Assembly: GCA_023251805.1 (NCBI GenBank)
Contig: JAHEYB010000006.1
Coordinates: 1-64,000 of the forward strand
Reading direction: 5' to 3'
From: Bacteroidota bacterium
GTDB taxonomy: Bacteria > Bacteroidota > Bacteroidia > 2-12-FULL-35-15
DNA: 64,000 bases
Below are positions 59,206 to 64,000 of this stretch, in pieces. The position numbers and the translations under genes were made by a program. A model generated the notes under the pieces. The model was given only the letters and a program-made list of their open reading frames with translations, ran no database searches and had not been told where the DNA came from. Within the stretch, counting starts at the first letter, position 1, and the number at the start of each line of letters is the position of its first letter.

Positions 59206-59913
59206 ATGCACCTATTCTACACACCCGACATCAATTCCCACACATACACCCTTAACGAAGAGGAAAGTAAACATTGTGTCCGTGTGTTGCGCTTAAACGA
59301 AGGCGATAAAATTCAATTGATTGATGGCAATGGTGGTTTTTACGATGGGGAAATCATTGATAATAATCCCAAACGTTGCTCCGTAAAAATCATTGATACA
59401 AAAAAAGAAGTAGGAAAACGCAACTGGCATTTGCACATTGCCATTGCTCCAACCAAAAACATGGATCGCCTCGAATGGTTCGTAGAAAAAGCTACTGAAA
59501 TGGGCATTGATGAAATATCATTGATTGATTGCAAAAACTCCGAACGAAGCATTGTAAAGACTGAACGCATTCAAAAAGTAGCTATTTCGGCCATAAAACA
59601 AAGTTTAAAAGCTTATCTTCCTAAAATCAATGATGTAGTTGACCTAAAAAAGTTCATCGCAACAACGAAGGATTTTAAAGGTGAGAAGTTTATTGCGCAT
59701 TGTCAGTCGGCCGGATTGTCTCATATCAAATCTCAATATATTCCAAAACAAAATGCATTGATCCTTATTGGGCCGGAAGGTGATTTTACTATTGAAGAAG
59801 TAAAATTGGCTTTGGATAATGGTTTTAAAGAAGTTGGTTTGGGTGAAAGTCGCTTACGCACCGAGACAGCTGCCTTGTACGCGTGTGCTGCGTTGAATGT
59901 GGCGAATGAATGA
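59206..59913 (+). CDS. rsmE: 16S rRNA (uracil(1498)-N(3))-methyltransferase
   Basis: MHLFYTPDI...EESKHCVRVLRLNEGDKIQLIDGNG; ILIGPEGDFTIEEV; LGESRLRTETAALYACAAL; start moved to ATG 59206. Confidence 0.95.
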   Translation: MHLFYTPDINSHTYTLNEEESKHCVRVLRLNEGDKIQLIDGNGGFYDGEIIDNNPKRCSVKIIDTKKEVGKRNWHLHIAIAPTKNMDRLEWFVEKATEMGIDEISLIDCKNSERSIVKTERIQKVAISAIKQSLKAYLPKINDVVDLKKFIATTKDFKGEKFIAHCQSAGLSHIKSQYIPKQNALILIGPEGDFTIEEVKLALDNGFKEVGLGESRLRTETAALYACAALNVANE

Positions 59914-59937
59914 TTACGCTCAAAAGTCCTTTGTGTC

Positions 59938-60028
59938 GTCATGCTGAGCGGAGTCGAAGCATACATTATTGTTAACGATGCGCAACATTTTTTCAACTAA
60001 CTACCCTTCGACTCCGCTCAGGGTGACG
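59938..60028. repeat. Inverted pair of family A repeats between convergent genes
   Basis: GTCATGCTGAGCGGAGTCGAAGCAT ... CCCTTCGACTCCGCTCAGGGTGACG. Confidence 0.85.
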
Positions 60029-60060
60029 CACCCAGCTATATTTCCAAATTTTCAAATTCC

Positions 60061-60828
60061 CTACCTTCTCCGAAACTCCGAACAAATAATAGAAGTCGCT
60101 ATTGCCGCATTTAATGATTCTGCCTGTCCTTCATTAGTTTTATAATGTGAAAAAGAAGGAATGCTGATTTTATCAGTAATTAACTTTTGAACGTCTTCTG
60201 AAATCCCTCTCGACTCATTCCCAATAACAATAAGCCCTTCAGAAGATAATTTTTCATTGTAAATATTTTTGCCTTCCAACAAAGCACCATAAATTCGTTG
60301 TTGGTTATTAGTTATTTGTTGTTGGACAAAAGAAGTTAAATCACAATAATGTATTTTAATCCTTGCAATAGAACCCATTGTAGCCTGTACCACTTTTGAA
60401 TTAAACGCATCCGCTGTTTCGGAGCTACACACAATATTTTCAATTCCAAACCAATCTGCAATACGAATAATTGTTCCTAAATTTCCCGGATCTTTAATAT
60501 CGTCCAACACCAATGTGAGCTTTCCTTTCAAGTCATCCGAATTTAATTTATACTTGGGAATTTCACATACAGCTAACACTTCATTTGCTTTTGTTAAAGA
60601 AGAAATTCGTTCCAGTTCATTTTCTTTGATCTCAAATCGCTCTATAGTAGCTGGAATAGCATTGTTTCTTAAAAATTCAGATGTTGCATACACTTGCTTT
60701 ACAACAATGTCGGAATTCAATAATTCAGGCACAATTTTAGCTCCTTCCGCAATGAACAATTGATGTTCATCACGGTATTTTTTTTGTTTCAGGGAATTAA
60801 TGAAACTGATTTGACTTTTTGAAAGCAT
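60061..60828 (-). CDS. TrmH/SpoU family RNA methyltransferase
   Basis: LTLVLDDIKDPGNLGTIIRIADWFGIENIVCS; GLIVIGNESRGISEDVQ; SLNAAIATSIICSE. Confidence 0.93.
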   Translation of the reverse strand: MLSKSQISFINSLKQKKYRDEHQLFIAEGAKIVPELLNSDIVVKQVYATSEFLRNNAIPATIERFEIKENELERISSLTKANEVLAVCEIPKYKLNSDDLKGKLTLVLDDIKDPGNLGTIIRIADWFGIENIVCSSETADAFNSKVVQATMGSIARIKIHYCDLTSFVQQQITNNQQRIYGALLEGKNIYNEKLSSEGLIVIGNESRGISEDVQKLITDKISIPSFSHYKTNEGQAESLNAAIATSIICSEFRRR

Positions 60829-60994
60829 AGCTTTTTATTTAAAATAATTAAAACACATAGTGCTATTGCTAAGCTATGCAAAGCTTTAGCTTCTTATTTT
60901 TCTATGATTCTATGTGTTAAAAAAATACCACCACTATTGTAAGCACAAATGTAGTAATTTAGTAGCCTTAGTACTCTACAATTTTTAATCGAGC

Positions 60995-63499
60995 GTGACC
61001 GGAAGACGTATTTATAATAAATGGATCATCATTGGGTTAATCCCTTTGCTAATCATTGCCTGCCGCCCTGCTCGCAAGCTTCAGAAAGGTGAATTTCTGC
61101 TCCAAAAAAATCACATTATCGATAAAGATACAAAAGTTGATATAGGAGAAATTGAAGGTTATATCAAACAAAAACCAAATCGTAAAATTTTATTAATATT
61201 TCGTTTTCACCTTTGGTTGCACAATTTAGCGAACGAAGAAAAAGCTAAACGAAAAAGAATTTTATTCGATAAAAAAATTGAAAACCGCAACAACAGGAGA
61301 ATAGGAAAAGGAAAAAAGCCGAAAACAAATGATAGACAATTATTTGGTGAATGGCTTTTGAATGTAAGTGAGCCACCCGTTATTTACGATTCTCTTCTTG
61401 CAAAAAAATCAGCCAAACAAATAAAATTATTTTTGAATAACAAAGGTTATTTCATCAGTTCGGTAAGCGACTCTGTTGTTTATCGCAGGAGAAAGCGTGC
61501 AAGTGTTTATTATACCATCACAGCACAAAAACCTTATCTTATTAATCATGTTGAATACAAAATTCCGGACGAACTTTTAAGTTATTACATCACTTCGGAT
61601 ACCAACAATTGCCTTATTAAACCGGGTAAAAACTATGATGTGGATGTGATGCAACAAGAGCGCGAACGAATTGCTTCCGAACTTAGTAATAATGGATATT
61701 ATTTATTTACCAAAGATTATATTTACTATGAAGTAGATACAACCTTAGCAGATAACAAAATTAATGTTACTCTAGGAGTGAAAAATTTCGCCTACAAATA
61801 TTCCGATTACTCCGATTCTATTGTTGAACGTCCACATCAACGATTTTACATCAAGAACATTTACATCCAGCCCGACTTTGTTTCAAAAAAAATGGACTAT
61901 GTAAAAAAAGATACCATACGCATAGAATCGGGAACAGGAAAGGAAATTCAAGACACAGTAAAAGGCAAAGAAGTGGATTATTATATTCTTCATACCGAAG
62001 AATTAAAATATAAAACAAAAGTTTTACTCAACTGTGTTTTTATTCGTAAAGGAGAATTGTACCAATTGCAAAACGTAGATGATACCTACAAACGTATATC
62101 AGAATTAAAATCATTCAAAACGATTAACATCTTTTTTAACAGGGCAGGTGGCGATTATCTCGACTGTTTTATTCAATTAAGCCCTATTGCCAAACAATCC
62201 TTTACAATTGAATCGGAAGGAACAAATACCGGAAACGGGAATTTGGGAATTTCAGGAAGTATTGTTTATCAAAACAGAAATTTGTTGAAGGGAGCCGAAG
62301 TGCTAGAACTACGCTTAAAAGGCGGCATTGAAGCGCAACACACAGAAAATAGTAATTCGGCAAATTTAAACCCTGCCTCACAATTTAACACGGTGGAAAT
62401 TGGACCTGAAATGAATATTTATATTCCTCGCTTTTTGATTCCTTTTAAAGTGCATGCTTCCAAACGTTCAAATCCCAAAACGATTTTTACCAGCTCTTTC
62501 AACTTCCAGCAACGCCCTGATTATACACGCTACATTACCAACCTGTCATTTTCTTATACATGGAAAGAAACGGCTAAAAAAAGACATACCATTAGTCCTT
62601 TTGTGATAAACTTTGTTAAAGTGGCTTTGCGAGGCAACTTTCTTGATAACACCAACGATTTGTATTTAATAAATAGTTTCACCGACCACTTGGCAACAAG
62701 CACCAGATATACATTTACTTATAATGAACAAAATATAAAAAAGGAAGAAAATTTTTCATATTTCCGTGTCAACGGAGAATCATCCGGAAATATATTGCGT
62801 GGAATTTACAACATCGGAAATTCTATAAATCCAAATACATTTGTAAAAGATGACCAGGGAAGATACACTGTATTTGATGTTGCCTACTCGCAATACCTTC
62901 GCATTGATGGAGATTATAGATATTATTTTAATTCCAATGAAATAAACAAAGTGGTTTTTAGAATTGCTGCCGGTATCGGAAAACCTTTAGCAAATTTTAC
63001 AGCATTGCCCTTTGAACGCAGCTTTTTTAGCGGTGGAGCAAACGGAATTCGTGCTTGGCAATCCAGAACATTAGGTCCGGGTTCCTACGATGATGGGGAG
63101 GAAATTTCATTTGGACAAATAGGAGACGGACAAATAGAGGCGAATATCGAATATCGTTTTAAGATGTTTAAAATGCTGAAAGGAGCCATATTTGTGGATG
63201 CAGGTAATACATGGCTGCAGAAAAAAGACATTAGCCGACCCGGAGGAGATTTTCAGTTCGACAGATTTTCTAAGGAAATAGCTATTGGCTCGGGAGTGGG
63301 ATTGCGTGCCGACTTCAGCTTTTTTATTATCCGATTTGATATTGGTTTAAAAGTGCGAGACCCAAAATTTTCTGAAGATAAAAGATGGGTGATCGAGAAT
63401 TTGTTTGATGCTGAATGGAAAAGAGTTTACCGCACCAACAATAGCAATCGTAAATATGATTTTTTTACCTTCAATTTAGGAATTGGATATCCGTTCTAG
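60995..63499 (+). CDS. BamA/TamA family outer membrane protein
   Basis: GTG start; lipobox-like IIACRPARKLQKGEFLL; C-terminal barrel FERSFFSGGANGIRAWQSRTLGPGSYDDGE, IEANIEYRFKMF.LKGAIFVDAGNTW. Confidence 0.92.
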   Translation: MTGRRIYNKWIIIGLIPLLIIACRPARKLQKGEFLLQKNHIIDKDTKVDIGEIEGYIKQKPNRKILLIFRFHLWLHNLANEEKAKRKRILFDKKIENRNNRRIGKGKKPKTNDRQLFGEWLLNVSEPPVIYDSLLAKKSAKQIKLFLNNKGYFISSVSDSVVYRRRKRASVYYTITAQKPYLINHVEYKIPDELLSYYITSDTNNCLIKPGKNYDVDVMQQERERIASELSNNGYYLFTKDYIYYEVDTTLADNKINVTLGVKNFAYKYSDYSDSIVERPHQRFYIKNIYIQPDFVSKKMDYVKKDTIRIESGTGKEIQDTVKGKEVDYYILHTEELKYKTKVLLNCVFIRKGELYQLQNVDDTYKRISELKSFKTINIFFNRAGGDYLDCFIQLSPIAKQSFTIESEGTNTGNGNLGISGSIVYQNRNLLKGAEVLELRLKGGIEAQHTENSNSANLNPASQFNTVEIGPEMNIYIPRFLIPFKVHASKRSNPKTIFTSSFNFQQRPDYTRYITNLSFSYTWKETAKKRHTISPFVINFVKVALRGNFLDNTNDLYLINSFTDHLATSTRYTFTYNEQNIKKEENFSYFRVNGESSGNILRGIYNIGNSINPNTFVKDDQGRYTVFDVAYSQYLRIDGDYRYYFNSNEINKVVFRIAAGIGKPLANFTALPFERSFFSGGANGIRAWQSRTLGPGSYDDGEEISFGQIGDGQIEANIEYRFKMFKMLKGAIFVDAGNTWLQKKDISRPGGDFQFDRFSKEIAIGSGVGLRADFSFFIIRFDIGLKVRDPKFSEDKRWVIENLFDAEWKRVYRTNNSNRKYDFFTFNLGIGYPF

Positions 63500-63540
63500 T
63501 CTGGTTGTTGGTGGTTAGTAGATGGTTGTTGGATATGCCT

Positions 63541-63564
63541 GTCATTTCGAGCGGAGTCGAGAAA
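63541..63564. repeat. Dispersed repeat family A copy
   Basis: GTCATTTCGAGCGGAGTCGAGAAA. Confidence 0.75.
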
Positions 63565-63705
63565 AGGGTATCGTAAAATCAACTATACTCATCGCTATTG
63601 AACTATTGAACTTTTTACTATATTTGCCTTCCTAAAAAATCAGTTATTTGTTAAGGGGAATCTAAACTTTTTGACTTTTAACTTTTTAACTTTTAACTTA
63701 AAAAG

Positions 63706-64000
63706 ATGGCCACTAAAAAAATTGAAGAGTTATTGGGCGCTAATGCTGATAGCTTATTGAACCACACTTGCAAAACCATTTCAAAAGAAAACATACACCT
63801 TCCCGGAAGCGATTTTGTTGATCGCATCTTTCAGCAAACCAATCGGAACCCTCAAGTATTGCGCAGTTTACAGCAATTATATGGTACAGGAAGATTGGCA
63901 AATAGCGGTTATATGAGCATTTTGCCTGTAGACCAAGGAATTGAACACAGTGCCGGTGCATCTTTTGCTCCAAATCCTATTTATTTTGATTCAGAAAACA
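63706..64000 (+). CDS. Class I fructose-bisphosphate aldolase (archaeal/DhnA type), truncated by window edge
   Basis: Translation [98 protein letters not shown]; absent from ORF track because it runs off the end. Confidence 0.88.
   Translation, partial: MATKKIEELLGANADSLLNHTCKTISKENIHLPGSDFVDRIFQQTNRNPQVLRSLQQLYGTGRLANSGYMSILPVDQGIEHSAGASFAPNPIYFDSEN

Noticed and set aside
1-64000. Anti-phage defence island, prophage or integrative element
   Set aside because: No integrase, transposase, phage structural, restriction or toxin-antitoxin genes recognised; gene content is core-like.

Overview
This AT-rich window is a Bacteroidota chromosomal segment. Supporting signs are T9SS sorting domains, a PorP/SprF protein, Reg_prop/SpoIIE proteins, TTTG-N19-TAnnTTTG promoters and family content. 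I call about 46 protein-coding genes, mostly housekeeping (accC, dnaE, rpsP, rimM, pckA, pcm, trxA, rsmE, TrmH-type methyltransferase, BamA/TamA-like, biotin carboxylase) plus envelope and secretion genes. I found no CRISPR array, transposase, prophage, rRNA or tRNA. The regions most worth a second look are: (1) a cobalamin-riboswitch operon (22.6-18.5 kb, minus strand) encoding a BtuB-like receptor, a BtuG-like DUF5074 propeller lipoprotein and a translationally coupled Dph6-like ATP-pyrophosphatase; (2) a structured, possibly switchable leader (22690-22793) upstream of an rRNA pseudouridine synthase; (3) a tight four-gene envelope operon led by a 1480-aa protein with 19 tandem TPR-like units, with a second-locus paralog sharing its N- and C-terminal domains but carrying only 2 units; (4) two palindromes overlapping the -33 boxes of divergent promoters between trxA and that paralog; (5) several families of dispersed intergenic repeats, one filling a whole intergenic gap as a near-perfect 33-bp inverted repeat. 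All family assignments come from reading the sequence; no database search was run.
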